64,000 nt of DNA from Tillandsia leiboldiana (lineage: Eukaryota > Streptophyta > Magnoliopsida > Poales > Bromeliaceae): the NCBI GenBank assembly GCA_029204045.2, contig CM055075.1, positions 27,790,637-27,854,636 on the forward strand. Direction: 5' to 3'. The notes under the pieces are model-generated. The model worked only from the letters and a program-made list of their open reading frames with translations. It was not told the DNA's origin and did no database searches. The translations under genes were made by a program, and so were the position numbers. Position 1 is the first letter of the stretch, and the number at the start of each line of letters is the position of its first letter. This document shows, in pieces, positions 12,029-22,766 of the stretch.

Positions 12029-12190
12029 GTACTCATAAATTTTCATCCTTTGGATGAAGGAATGTGCGGTTAGGATTATAGTAATTAATAGGATTTATAC
12101 TATTTCACTAACAATCCATTAAACCCTAGGGGGACCACTCTCATCTTAACCGCACATTTCTTCATCTAAGGGCGAAAAAGTTATGAGTAC
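12029..12190. mobile_element. 162-bp foldback MITE
   Basis: Inverted repeats of about 44 bp start GTACTCATAA at 12029 and end TTATGAGTAC at 12190. They include the pair GAATGTGCGGTTA / TAACCGCACATTTC. The middle (ccctagggggaccact) resembles the other MITEs near 52200 and 61280, suggesting a related superfamily. No coding capacity. Confidence 0.65.
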
Positions 12191-12228
12191 AAAGGGGTTT
12201 ATACTTATAAAAGTAAAGTAGCTCTACG

Positions 12229-12294
<66 letters not shown>

Positions 12295-12400
12295 GTAGTG
12301 TTTATATACTTTTAATCGTATAAGACTAACTATATTTGTGAATTTTTTATTATTGAATTTGTATTGGAATCACTGAGGGTGTGAAGGTGTGAGAGATGAG

Positions 12401-12464
<64 letters not shown>

Positions 12465-12469
<5 letters not shown>

Positions 12470-12651
12470 GTATAAGTCTAATTATGCATGTGAATTTTTT
12501 ACCATTGAATTTGTATTAGAATTTGTGCTTTTGTAAAATCAACTAAAAAGAGAGAAATAAAAAGTACAATAGCACAAATTTCAATATAAATTAAATGATA
12601 AAAAATTTATAAGTATAGTTAGATTTGTATTTTTGAAAGCATATAAACTCT
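12465..12651. mobile_element. AT-rich foldback MITE flanked by microsatellites
   Basis: A long imperfect palindrome. The left arm has attaaaagtataagtc and gaattttttaccattgaat; the right arm has aaaaatttataagtatagtt and tttttgaaagcatata. It is directly bordered by (TA)n on the left and (CT)n(TA)n on the right. Related elements lie at 39751-39944 and 40010-40197, and a half copy at about 12290-12361. The association with (TA)n recalls rice Micron elements. Confidence 0.6.
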
Positions 12652-12652
12652 G

Positions 12653-12701
<49 letters not shown>

Positions 12702-12778
12702 AAATTGAGTTTATATATTTTTAAAATTATTAAGTCATTGGTGCTTATAGAATTTAAGTTTTTGGATAAAAGGATGTG

Positions 12779-13453
12779 CGTTTAAGATGATAGTGAGTTG
12801 GCTCCTTAAGTTTAGTAGGTGATTGGTAAAATAGTATGATCTAAATGTTGAAATTAATCAAAAGAATAAATTTAATAATAAAAAACTAAGTAGCACCAAT
12901 TACTTTTAGTCTAGAATAAACCGAATTCAATTATGATATTTTGAGGAGTTTGAGTTTTGATCCAAAGTAAAGTCGTGAACTGAGTAACAGAAATAAATAT
13001 TTATAATAAAAAATCACTTCACCTCTCTTTATTTTTAGTAAAACTAGTGCATTTTCACTTTGTTACTAGTTGATTCAAAGATTTGCACTTAAGTATCGAA
13101 ATATATTTGCAGTTAAATAAGATAGTAAAATTATCTTTTAAAAAAACTATAAAATAGTATTTTATTGAACTATAGGTCTGCAGAGTGCAATAAAATTTAA
13201 ATAATAAAATGGTTAAGTGTTGCTTTTTGAACCATAAAATAATAAAATAATAATAATATGCTAAATTATGAGATAATTAAGTATAATTTTTTAAAATTTA
13301 TTTTTTACGTTCGTTTATCATTCTGATATGCTAAACGCGATATTAATTATAAAAATAAATAAATAGTTTTTCGTATTACATCCTCTAAGTTAAAAGTTTA
13401 GGCACAATTTTTCAAACAAGCAATTGCAAATAATTGGTTTGAGAAAAAGAGCA

Positions 13454-13489
<36 letters not shown>

Positions 13490-13875
13490 ACTCCTATGTT
13501 AATAGAGCCAGTCTCCATCTGCCAGCTGGCATGTAATTAATATCTAGAATTCCCCAAATGTCAACGTTTAAATTAAGAAGCCTCATCCACTTTAGGTAAA
13601 CTGTAGGGACAGCCCCTGTGCTATCCCATTATTGCAACTTGGTACCAACACATTTTTATGAAAACCACTTCAAATTCAAAATATTCAAAAAATAAGAAAA
13701 ATTCCAAATAAAATTATACAAAATTAACATTTGCACTTCTCTGCTGGCCTATCAAATTATACAAAATGAATATTTAAAAAATTTTAAAATGAATCTGATC
13801 ATAATTTATTATTATCTGATATACAGTAGTTGTACCAGAAGTTAGGCACAATGAACACACACATGACAAGTACAT

Positions 13876-13926
<51 letters not shown>

Positions 13927-15527
13927 AATTAAGACCCAAGAAACATATGTTTAACCTTTAAATCTTAATTAATTAGATCTCATGGTGTCACAATATTCTA
14001 CCTAACTAAGTACCTTAAAATTTATTTCAAATCACCCACCAATCTCATAATAGTTGGTAGCTTCTGCTTTGCTGGATATTGCTGATCCTTTTTGCCATTC
14101 AAAAATTTGATTGATCAATAAACTTGGTGTTTACTTTCTTTAATTTGTATGAATATGCATGCAGAGGAATAATTAACTTTTTTTTCCTTTTATATTCAAG
14201 AATCACTTGATCTTAAAGTTTGTCTTAAATGCATTCTTCTTCTTCAACATATCTGGCAAAAACTCTACATCAAGAACGTGGCTGATAAGATTGTGTACCT
14301 AATTTATTTTTGGCCAATATATCAAGCATTATTTAACAGTTACTTCACTACTACTTTGTTACTATCTTAAATAGATAAATCTTTACGTAAAGTCTAAAAT
14401 TCATACTCGTAAGTTCGAGTCGGTAACATTTCGAAACTTTTTTTTATTTTTTGTCACTTTAACAAATCTTGAAATATTAGTAGCTTACGTACGCATGAGA
14501 ATTATGTGTAATTCTACTTTTATATTTAACATATTTCTTCGTGTCTGAACTCATCAATAATGTTAGAAAGACTGACGTAACTCGAATTCAGAATTTCATA
14601 CTTTAATATTATATTAAATAATGTGAAACAATCGTAATTTTTCAAAAACTCAAACTCAAGCTATCAGATAACGATGTTTAATTAAATATTTGTATATTTA
14701 ACAAATTAAATATGCTTTTGATAAGCCTTGAAATTTCAGCAGTAGTTGTTGGTAAGTTGGACTTTTTCTTACTTTGTTATTACTGTTTCAAATTGAGGTG
14801 ACAAACAAAGCATCATTAATAGGGAGTTGGTTGTTAATAGATCCAGGCACCTAAATGAAGGAAGGTAAGTAGATTTGTGTAAAAACTTATTAAGAAGAAA
14901 AAAAAGCAAAATAAATAAATAAATAAATAAATAAAGAAGTTATTCAAATATGTTTAATTTGTGGTCCTTTTGATATTGTTGATTATTTGTTATAATTTCC
15001 TTCAAGTCATAATCTATTTAATTATGTGATAAGAACATAATGCTAATGAATGGCTGCATTTATTTGGTGCCAGTTTGATAACATCTGGACTGAAAGTGAT
15101 TTCCTGCAGTTTGATCCAAACTTTATTGATTTTTTTTTTTTTAAAAAAAAAAAAAATACTAGATTCATTTAGTTGGTTGTTTTAGTAAATTATAATATTT
15201 TACTACTGTAATTAGTTATCAGAAAAAGTTTTTTTTCCTCATCTGTTTACACAATTATGAAGATTAATTGCTCAGAAACATTAGAAGTGTTCAGGGATGA
15301 ACCCACTAAAGTTAATGAATTATTATTGAATTAAGTAAATGAGCAGAAAAATTTTATTTTATTAACAATTCCATTTAGTGCCTCATGGTATACATATGTT
15401 TATTATAATTAGCTTTTTGATCTCTGTATACAAGAAATTTCTCTAAGCATAAGCTAATATTAATATTACAAGCACAAAAAGAAAAAGAAAAAAAGATCAT
15501 AAACAGAGGATAATGAGTTAAAACACA

Positions 15528-15530
<3 letters not shown>
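12779..15530. other. AT-rich intergenic DNA, no gene seen
   Basis: No convincing reading frame, splice-linked exon or RNA gene. Contents include an A-run at 13455-13487, a (GA)n run at 13879-13924 and an AAAT repeat near 14910-14934. A stretch at about 14520-14700 has the feel of degraded repeat DNA similar to 49770-50100. Confidence 0.6.
13879..13924. repeat. (GA)n microsatellite
   Basis: About 23 uninterrupted AG/GA units. Confidence 0.95.

Positions 15531-15620
<90 letters not shown>
15531..15620. repeat. (AT)45 microsatellite
   Basis: A pure AT dinucleotide run about 90 bp long. It generates a false Ile-Tyr repeat frame on the minus strand. Just after it, a short duplication repeats aatgaaacatgcaaaatt (15621 and 15653). 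Confidence 0.95.
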
Positions 15621-15623
<3 letters not shown>

Positions 15624-15782
15624 GAAACATGCAAAATTAAGATTCATTGAGAATGAAACATGCAAAATTTAATTTTCTATTGTGACACTCTACTTCTTTT
15701 CTTTATCTTCATGTTAAATGATCTGATCCCAACAATAGCCTAAGAAATATTTTGAAGTAGAGTACAATAAAGGCCAAGAGAA

Positions 15783-15808
15783 ACACACACACACACACAC
15801 ACACACAA
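15783..15808. repeat. (AC)n microsatellite, probably in the CLE gene 3' region
   Basis: About 13 AC units, roughly 100 bp downstream of the CLE stop codon. Confidence 0.9.
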
Positions 15809-15909
15809 AAAAGTTCATGATACTACATACATGAAGGGATAAGTTATACATGAGGTGAAAGATCTCATGGTGAATTCCACTACCTCTAAGCTCAAGCTTG
15901 CTCAGCTCT

Positions 15910-16272
15910 TCAATTATGGAGGGGGTTAGGCCCCGTGGGGACGAGCCGCTTCTCGACGCCATAGCGAGGATCGATTTTGTCTGTCGGCGGTGGTCGGGGC
16001 AAACTTTCGTGAGATTGTTTACACCGAAATGGAGGAGCGGGGCACGACGGCTTGACGAAAGAGCTACTTTCATGGTGGTGGTTGTGGTTGTGGTTGTGGA
16101 GGTGGCGGCGGTGGAAAAGGCGGTAGTGATCGCTAAGCCGCGCCAACGAATCCTCATGCAATGATGAAGTAGAGTATACAAGCTTAGATGCTATCATGAT
16201 GAGGATAGAAATGTAAAGGAGTAGCCCAAGGGTCCATATGGTAGTTGTTGCTGTTGAGTTAAAGCTCTTCAT
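15910..16272 (-). CDS. CLE (CLAVATA3/ESR-related) signalling peptide precursor
   Basis: A 120-residue intronless precursor starting at the ATG at 16272. The frame stays open further upstream but without an earlier ATG. Residues 9-30 are a hydrophobic signal/anchor segment. A basic, His/Asn-rich spacer (about 55-67) comes from an imperfect trinucleotide-type repeat. The last 12 residues, RLVPTGPNPLHN, form a CLE motif directly before the stop, preceded by a conserved-looking DPRYGVEK. Known CLE precursors are cut and secreted as 12-13 residue hydroxyproline peptides that bind leucine-rich-repeat receptor kinases. The motif is closest to the Arabidopsis CLE9/10 type (RLVPSGPNPLHN), with Thr in place of Ser. 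Class is clear; exact orthology and role are inference. Confidence 0.9.
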   Translation of the reverse strand: MKSFNSTATTTIWTLGLLLYISILIMIASKLVYSTSSLHEDSLARLSDHYRLFHRRHLHNHNHNHHHESSSFVKPSCPAPPFRCKQSHESLPRPPPTDKIDPRYGVEKRLVPTGPNPLHN

Positions 16273-16325
16273 GCCTTTGTTTAAGGTAAAGGAATGGCTT
16301 TTTGTACTCACAAAGCAAAGTAGAG

Positions 16326-16335
16326 CTATATATGA
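16326..16335 (-). promoter_or_regulatory. Possible TATA box of the CLE gene
   Basis: On the minus strand the sequence reads CATATATAGC about 55-65 bases upstream of the ATG, a plausible TATA position giving a short 5' leader. It is assigned from motif and spacing only. Confidence 0.4.
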
Positions 16336-17478
16336 AGAGAAACACAAGGAAAGCTCTTCATAGCTTGAGGCTTGAAGTGTAAGAGAAGGATGAAAAGAAA
16401 CAAGGAGTGGGAAAAGGAGAAAGCAATGGAGTGGGGTTTTAAGGACACAGGCAAGAGAACCACGAAGGCATATTATGTGAGTTGGTGCTCCCTAATAGTC
16501 ATGCACATATAAGTAACTCAAAAATGAACAAAAGCACTAATTGGTGGGTCCATTGTATCATGGGGGGTGATCACATATACATTCACATGGATGGTGAGGG
16601 GAAACTCAAGTTTTGGGCACCATGGGACTAGGTGTAGGAAAGTCACAGTAGACCAGGTTTCCACATCTGGGAACTAGTCCAAGAAGAAGGGAAGATGCTT
16701 CACAATTATATGAAGAAGAGGTGAAATTGTACTGGGGTTTTAGGGACCAGTGCAAAAGTGGAGGAATCACCTGCTAATACTTTTAAGGGCAAGTTTGCCC
16801 TACTTCTGCTTCTGTTTTCAGTAGCACCAGTAGTTTCTGGTAAAGTATTACACAAAGAAAGAAATTTAGCACTTCTAGTGCAGCAAGAAACAAAAAATGT
16901 CCTATTTAGTGTTTCTGAATCTGCTATAGAATGTAGATGTTGGAAGTATCTAAGTACAGTATTTTTATCTTATGAACAACACTTCACCAACTAGCATTAC
17001 ATCACACAGCAGGGATGAGACTCTTGCTAAACTGAAGAGTAGTTCGCATTTTTCATTTCCAGGAGCTGAATATTTAGCCACAATGTTAAACTCAAAAGTT
17101 GCATAATATGCATATATGCTATACTGTTCCGCATCTTGGCGACAATCACCCCATCGTCGTAATGGTCCAAGAAACAACAGGTGTAGAAAATAAATAATGA
17201 AAAAGAAAAAGATGAATACACTTGAGTTTGGAGTATATTCTGTCAATAAACCCATTTTTACATAAAAAAGTAAGCTCGAAATAATCATATGTACATTTTG
17301 AAGCGAAAAAAGGAACAAACTAAAGATATTGTACTACCGATCCCTGTTTTTAACGTTCCACTGATGTAGATTCACATATGAAAAATGCATCATCAACCAC
17401 ACAGAGGGCTTCGACACCAAGAAAAAAGGCCATGCTCGCAAGCCTTATCCTTCATTAATCATTCTTGTCTATGACCAC
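16336..17478. other. Intergenic DNA between CLE gene and coiled-coil gene
   Basis: Upstream region of the CLE gene and 3' region of the coiled-coil gene. Small open frames at 16758-16994 (+) and 16965-17318 (-) have no recognisable domain and overlap each other. I do not call them genes. Confidence 0.5.
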
Positions 17479-20400
17479 TCAGATAATCGAGGCGTTGTCA
17501 TCAGGATACCACTCAATAAGATCTTGGACTAAAGGCTTCTCCAAGGCTTCCGAATCTGTAGATGATCCGACCAAGTTATCTGTTGAACATAGTGATTCAT
17601 CACAGAAACCACACTGACAAGATTCAAGTGTCTCATCTGTCCCCGAGCTTGTTGCCGAGTGAAACCTCTGCAATCCAGTACATATATATACAGAGATAAT
17701 CAGCTCAATGAAAGTCTTTGGTCATAGAATCAAGCTGAAGGTTTCGTGAAGATGACTTTAAAATAACAGGTTGTTGATCTTGCATCATGATAAAATCTCT
17801 AGCTTAAATTTAGGGTTCAAAATAAAATGGAAATATGAGGACAATTCTCACAACAATATGAAGGGAGCAATTTGCATTCAACTGTAACCTATATTCTTTC
17901 CATTCAGAGGAAAAGCTGCACTGCACCAATATTCTCAGAATACGAGATGGTAAAAACATACCTTCAATGCATTCTTCAGTTTCTTGATCTCCAACGATCG
18001 AGTTTCAGCTAGCTGCTGTGCTTCCTGGTAACGCCATAGAGCTGCAGTAGATTTTTTTTGTTCTTTGATTACCTGGTAGTTTCATGGCAAAAAGGGCATT
18101 TCAGAACTTATAAGATGAAACACCATTGGAACTGTCCTTTAATGCTTTGACTGCAGATCTATAAAGAGAAGTAGTTGACCTTTGTGAATATAGGAGCTCC
18201 TACGGAGTCTAAGTTCGTGTTCTGAGAAAATAATTTTACTGAAGAAAAGTTTACAATAAGAGACCCCCTCAACTATCGGCCCTTTCAAAATAGACTGAAA
18301 GAAAAGCATATTACCTGTGCTTCTAGTTCCTGAATCCGCTTAATAGATGCCTGTTCAATAAAAGCCCGGCGTTTGTATTCTTCTTCAAGCATGCCTGTAA
18401 TTTGGTACCTCAGTTCAGCCATTTCTTGAGTGAGGTCTTCTGCTTCATCCTTTGCCTTTAATTTTTCTCCTCGAAGCTCTTCCTGGCAAAATGAAGTTTT
18501 ACGTACTTCCCCAAAAGGAAATGAAAAGGAACTGCTCTAACAAATTAATTAACTTAGGATCTAACCTTGAGCTGATTAATTAGACCTTCAGATACCTGAA
18601 TCTGATTCGCCATTTTCTCAATCTCATATCTTATGTGCTGATCACATGCTGTTACAACAGCAAGTTTGGAAAGGAATTGGCCCAAAACCTCCTCAAAGTT
18701 GCTTCAGAAATAGCACCAAACATTACTACTAACAATTTGAAGGAAAAGATATAGGAGTCAATTTTAAATGCTAATCTGTATGATATTTGTACTGCTGAGC
18801 GAAAATGACAAGCAATTAAATCTAGGAAAACAAATATATATCAGATAGCAATTTGTCATTTGAAAGGAAAATATAGCATTTTTTGTGAAAAATTATTCAG
18901 AACTCATAAAACAACCCAGTCTGTTGACGATGATGATGGCGGCAACATTAACAATTCACAGACAGGTAGAATTTCATCAAGGCTTACCCCATTTCATGTG
19001 GCAAAGTAAGCTCTTTCTTTAGTGCAAGAAGAAAAGCATCACTTCCTCTATTTATCTCAAGAAGAAAAGCCTCATCTACTTTGCTGCCAAAGATGGCGCT
19101 TGTTTCCTTGTATTGCTTCAGCAAATTGTCAAATTTCTCCTCAACTGTAGAAAAGGACCTTTTAGTTATAGCATCTCTCTCCGATAATAATTCTTTTAAC
19201 TCCTCATTCTCACCCTCCAGACTGTTAATCACCTGCTGCGCTTCAGAAAGCTGTAACTCGGCTTCTCTCAGTTGCAAAGCCAATCTGGCTTCCTCTCGAG
19301 CAAGTCGCTGGCCTGAAAAGCTATCTGCTTCAAAGCACTTCTCCTCTAAAGCAGTTAGGTCTAGTTTTAAGCTCTCAACTTCACACTGGGAATCCAAAAC
19401 TACTGTTTCGAGCTTCTGTATTTCCAAAGCTGATTTTTGCAACTCTTCTGCTTTACATTCCAATTCCTCCATCAAAACCAAGCATCGAGAATTGGACTCA
19501 TCATTCAACTTTTCAAGTTCCATGAGCTTCAGTTCAAGGCTGTGTACATGCTCCCCCATGAAATTTGCCTCAACATTCCGCAGATTTAACTGATCCTGCA
19601 AATATTCTGAATCTCTGGTTGTCAGCAGATGCCTATAGAACAGATTATACACCATACAAATTACATGATTATGTTACAGATGAGCATACATTATGCAACT
19701 AATTCAGGTCATACGCGATGTTATTACTAGTTAAAATGCATAAGAACACGCAAGAAGAGTCACCTATTTCCTGAGAGCAGTTTCGAAGTTCTCTTTCCAA
19801 TTTCTCGACATATATCTCGTCTTTTCGACATGCCCTGGATACTGCATTTCCATCTAACTGCAATCTCTGTAAAAATCAAACTTTTGGGTTAAAATGAAGA
19901 AATTCCATATGATGTTTGTCAAAGAAATAGGACAACATATCAAATCAGTGTTACAGGAATTGCAAGTTTGACGAAAATGGAGAACTTCAACTTTTTTGTC
20001 GCAGGAAAATGCAAAAGAAAAAATCGAAGCCGCGATAACTTTTTATGGAACTTTAAGATAAAGTATATTAAATTTATGCTCAAATCTGCTAAGTAGAGCA
20101 AAGAATTCAACATATGAGAATTTCGATCATTATTCTAGATCAATTACCCATAGATTCAAAGGATAATCTAGCTAGCGAGCGCAACTGATTTAACATTAAT
20201 TTACAAACTTAAAGCAGTTATCTTGAAGCTTTTAATAACAAATAACAATCCAGCTAAATGTATATAATCCAAATCTAATCCGTATTTCAAATCATTCCAT
20301 GCCATTTCTCCAGTGACTAATCAAAATGCATTAATGGCCTTTTCATCACCAAATGCTATACATAACTGTAACGTAAAAACACAAAAAAACTCCTAATAAA

Positions 20401-20783
20401 TTTCTCCTTCCACAATATTATCCAAATAATTGTAGAAAAAAAAAGGAGCTATAATTTGACAAGGAAAAGAATAGGGCGCCACTTACGGGTCGATGAATCA
20501 GGGAGTGCGCTTCTCCTCTTCCGCCGCTGTAATAATACGATGATCCTACGGCGCCCGCGGGGCGCAGCGCGGCGCCATGTGCGTCGTGCCTCGTAGGGGA
20601 TGCAGAGTCGGAGCCCGTGCTAGGGTTAGGGTTTGGATTGTGGGAAGAGATGTGGGAGGAGAAGGAGGAGGTGGAAGCGCGGCGGGGCTTAGGTTGGTGA
20701 TGGGCGGTGTTGACGCGACGGCGCGGCGGCGGCTGCGGCGGCGCCGCCCCTTTCTCGGCGGAGTAGCCTCCGCCGTAGTCCAT
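17479..20783 (-). CDS. Plant coiled-coil protein of unknown function
   Basis: Seven exons on the minus strand, all with GT-AG borders and matching phases: 20783-20487, 19866-19764, 19612-18988, 18701-18566, 18482-18315, 18072-17962 and 17667-17479, giving 542 residues. The start is the ATG beginning MDYGGGYS; the frame continues upstream only through a TTG. Residues 1-99 are low-complexity (Pro, Arg, Ser, Gly) and look disordered. About 100-480 is a nearly continuous Leu/Glu/Lys heptad coiled coil with few prolines. The acidic tail ends EWYPDDNASII. I see no motor, kinase, membrane or DNA-binding domain. A role as a cytoskeletal, nuclear-envelope or scaffold protein is possible but not shown. 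Exon structure is well supported. Confidence 0.8.
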
Positions 20784-20854
20784 GGGAGAAGAGGCGTTCG
20801 GAGAAATGCCCAAACCAGAGGCCTTTTTAACTTAATACTTTAATTCGAAGGAGT

Positions 20855-20899
<45 letters not shown>

Positions 20900-21557
20900 A
20901 TGTTGGTACCTCAAAGCTTTGGATTTCGAGGAAAAGCCCCCCACCAATCAACGAGGTAATGACAAATGTAACCTTATTTTTTTTAAAAAAAAAATCTCTA
21001 TTAATATTTTATTGCTAATTAGAAGAAAGAAATAAAAGAGAGAGAGAGTTATTTAATAATAATAATGCTAATAATTATAATAAAAATATTCTCTCAAAAA
21101 ATAATTATAATAAAAATAATTTCATTATTATAATAATTGTTTTTGTTATGACTATATATTGAATATTACAGTTGATATAATTAAAAAAATATATAATATA
21201 GAGATAGTATAATTATGCACTATTTATAAATAAAAGCGATAAAATAATAGTCAAAAATACTTCTATTCAGATCAAACAAGTAATATTAAGTTTATCCATA
21301 TTATTTTATTTATTAAAATTATTGTTCATACTATATATATTTTTTTACACAGATATTTTACAACAGTAATATAAAATAATCTTTTATAGTAATATTGTTC
21401 ACAGTAATTTTTTTTTTATCTGAAAGAAGAAGGAAAAAAAAAATTTCTCCTAATTAACATATAAATTTATATAAATATTATTAAACTATTTTTATTCTCT
21501 AATCTATTAAAATGAGATTAGATTAAAGATTTTTTTTTAAAAAAAATACTAAATTAA

Positions 21558-21636
<79 letters not shown>

Positions 21637-22075
21637 ATAAGATTAGATAGAGCATTATCTCACAGTCAACATTGTTTGATTTTATTTTATTTTTTTTAAA
21701 AAAAAGCCTTAGGCCCACAAAATGAATAAAGCAGGATAGAACATGCAACTTATTCCTCCTAAGGGAGGTATCTTATTCGCCAAACTAACTTTAGAATCTA
21801 TCTTAATCTGTTAGATCCAAAAAAGTTCAAATAAAAATATATAATTTTTTTTAAAAAATATGTCATAATTAAATTACAGTGTTCTATTTATTTTATTTAT
21901 GAAAATAAACGAGATATCTTACGATAAATTTCAAGCAGAATCGTAGCACGTGAGCAACTAATCTCTTACTATAAATTTGATAAAAAAAAGCATTTAATGA
22001 TCTTGGGAAGTTAAGTACTACTAACTTGCTTCCACATTTTATATATATATATATATATATAATATATTGGTTTCA
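20784..22075. other. AT-rich intergenic DNA with T-run and (TA)n
   Basis: Upstream of the coiled-coil gene. It contains a run of about 42 T (20856-20897) and a (TA)n run at 21561-21633. No gene is visible. Confidence 0.6.
21561..21633. repeat. (TA)n microsatellite
   Basis: About 36 TA units. Confidence 0.95.
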
Positions 22076-22084
22076 TTATAAAAA

Positions 22085-22256
22085 GGAAAATGCTATATAT
22101 ACACCTATTTTAGATGTATATCATACACCCCATCCCATCTAAGAGTAGGATGAATTTCACCGATCACTTGAAGTAATCGGTGAATAAGTCCCCACCGCTT
22201 GGATGGGGTGAGGTGTATGATATACACTCATTTTGGGTGTATACATAGCATAGCTC
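22085..22256. mobile_element. 172-bp MITE with 9-bp target duplication (copy 1)
   Basis: Inverted ends begin GGAAAATGCTATATATACACC and are mirrored by GGTGTATACATAGCATAGCTC. Both sides carry the 9-bp direct repeat TTATAAAAA (22076-22084 and 22257-22265). It has the same length and ends as the element at 24972-25143. A 9-bp duplication is the hallmark of Mutator-superfamily transposition. There is no coding capacity, so it must be mobilised in trans. Confidence 0.85.
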
Positions 22257-22285
22257 TTATAAAAATTACCAAATTTAGAGTGTGG

Positions 22286-22761
22286 TGTTGGATTTAATTT
22301 TTTCTATATATAGATTAACATATAAATTTACAATTATATTATGGGCTATCTAATTTAATAGGATCATTAAGTGATCTAATATGGGTTCTGAAAATATCTA
22401 TTGGGTATGAATTATTAATGTGTAGAAATTCAATACAAGTCTAATTACGGTTTATGAGACTCTAATTAAACACAGTATATAAGGAATATAAAAGGATTGT
22501 GGTCCCGAGTCGGATTCCTGCCGTCAATTTGTCCTGTCCCATTCAGAGCAAAATTAATTAGACGACGAATCTAGACTTTGAAGCATTCAATTCAGGCGAT
22601 TTTATTGTCAGTATTTGAGGAACGATAAAATCTGAGAACGCGTTTCATCACGCATGGATTTCGGTAAGCGTTTATAATATTTTCAAATAGATGAACGATT
22701 ATCTGATAATTTACATATATTTTTTAGATTATTTCGTACTAATTTACATACGGATCTAACA
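22286..22761. mobile_element. Solo LTR, probably Copia type
   Basis: Begins TGTTGGATTT and ends GGATCTAACA, i.e. TG...CA with the TGTTGGA / TCTAACA ends common in plant Copia elements. It is flanked by the 5-bp direct repeat TGTGG (22281-22285 and 22762-22766), so this 476-bp unit is complete and stands alone. A TATA-like tract (tatataagg) lies near 22478. No internal region is attached, consistent with LTR-LTR recombination. Polarity was not determined. Confidence 0.8.
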
Positions 22762-22766
22762 TGTGG

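Larger units (their letters stand above)
11512..12778. repeat. Second copy of the MITE-rich flank
   Basis: Collinear with 5168-6400 and continuing without a break into unique sequence at 12779. Microsatellites are longer here ((AT)n at 12230-12286, (TA)n at 12402-12464, (CT)n at 12651-12677). A partial CTATCGATAG-family MITE lies at 11771-11903. No gene is visible. Confidence 0.7.

Noticed and set aside
13455..13487. Poly(A) run as the tail of a retroposed gene or SINE
   Set aside because: No gene-like sequence precedes it and no flanking direct repeat was found; simple A-runs are frequent here.
15375..15665. Minus-strand frame with a long Ile-Tyr repeat
   Set aside because: Produced entirely by the (AT)45 microsatellite; no start context or domain. 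The same applies to similar frames at 21554-21748, 40179-40514 and 61022-61228.
16758..17318. Small opposing frames between CLE and the coiled-coil gene
   Set aside because: They overlap on opposite strands, lack recognisable domains and have no splice support.
19081..19593. 170-codon Ser-rich plus-strand frame
   Set aside because: Antisense shadow of exon 3 of the coiled-coil gene.
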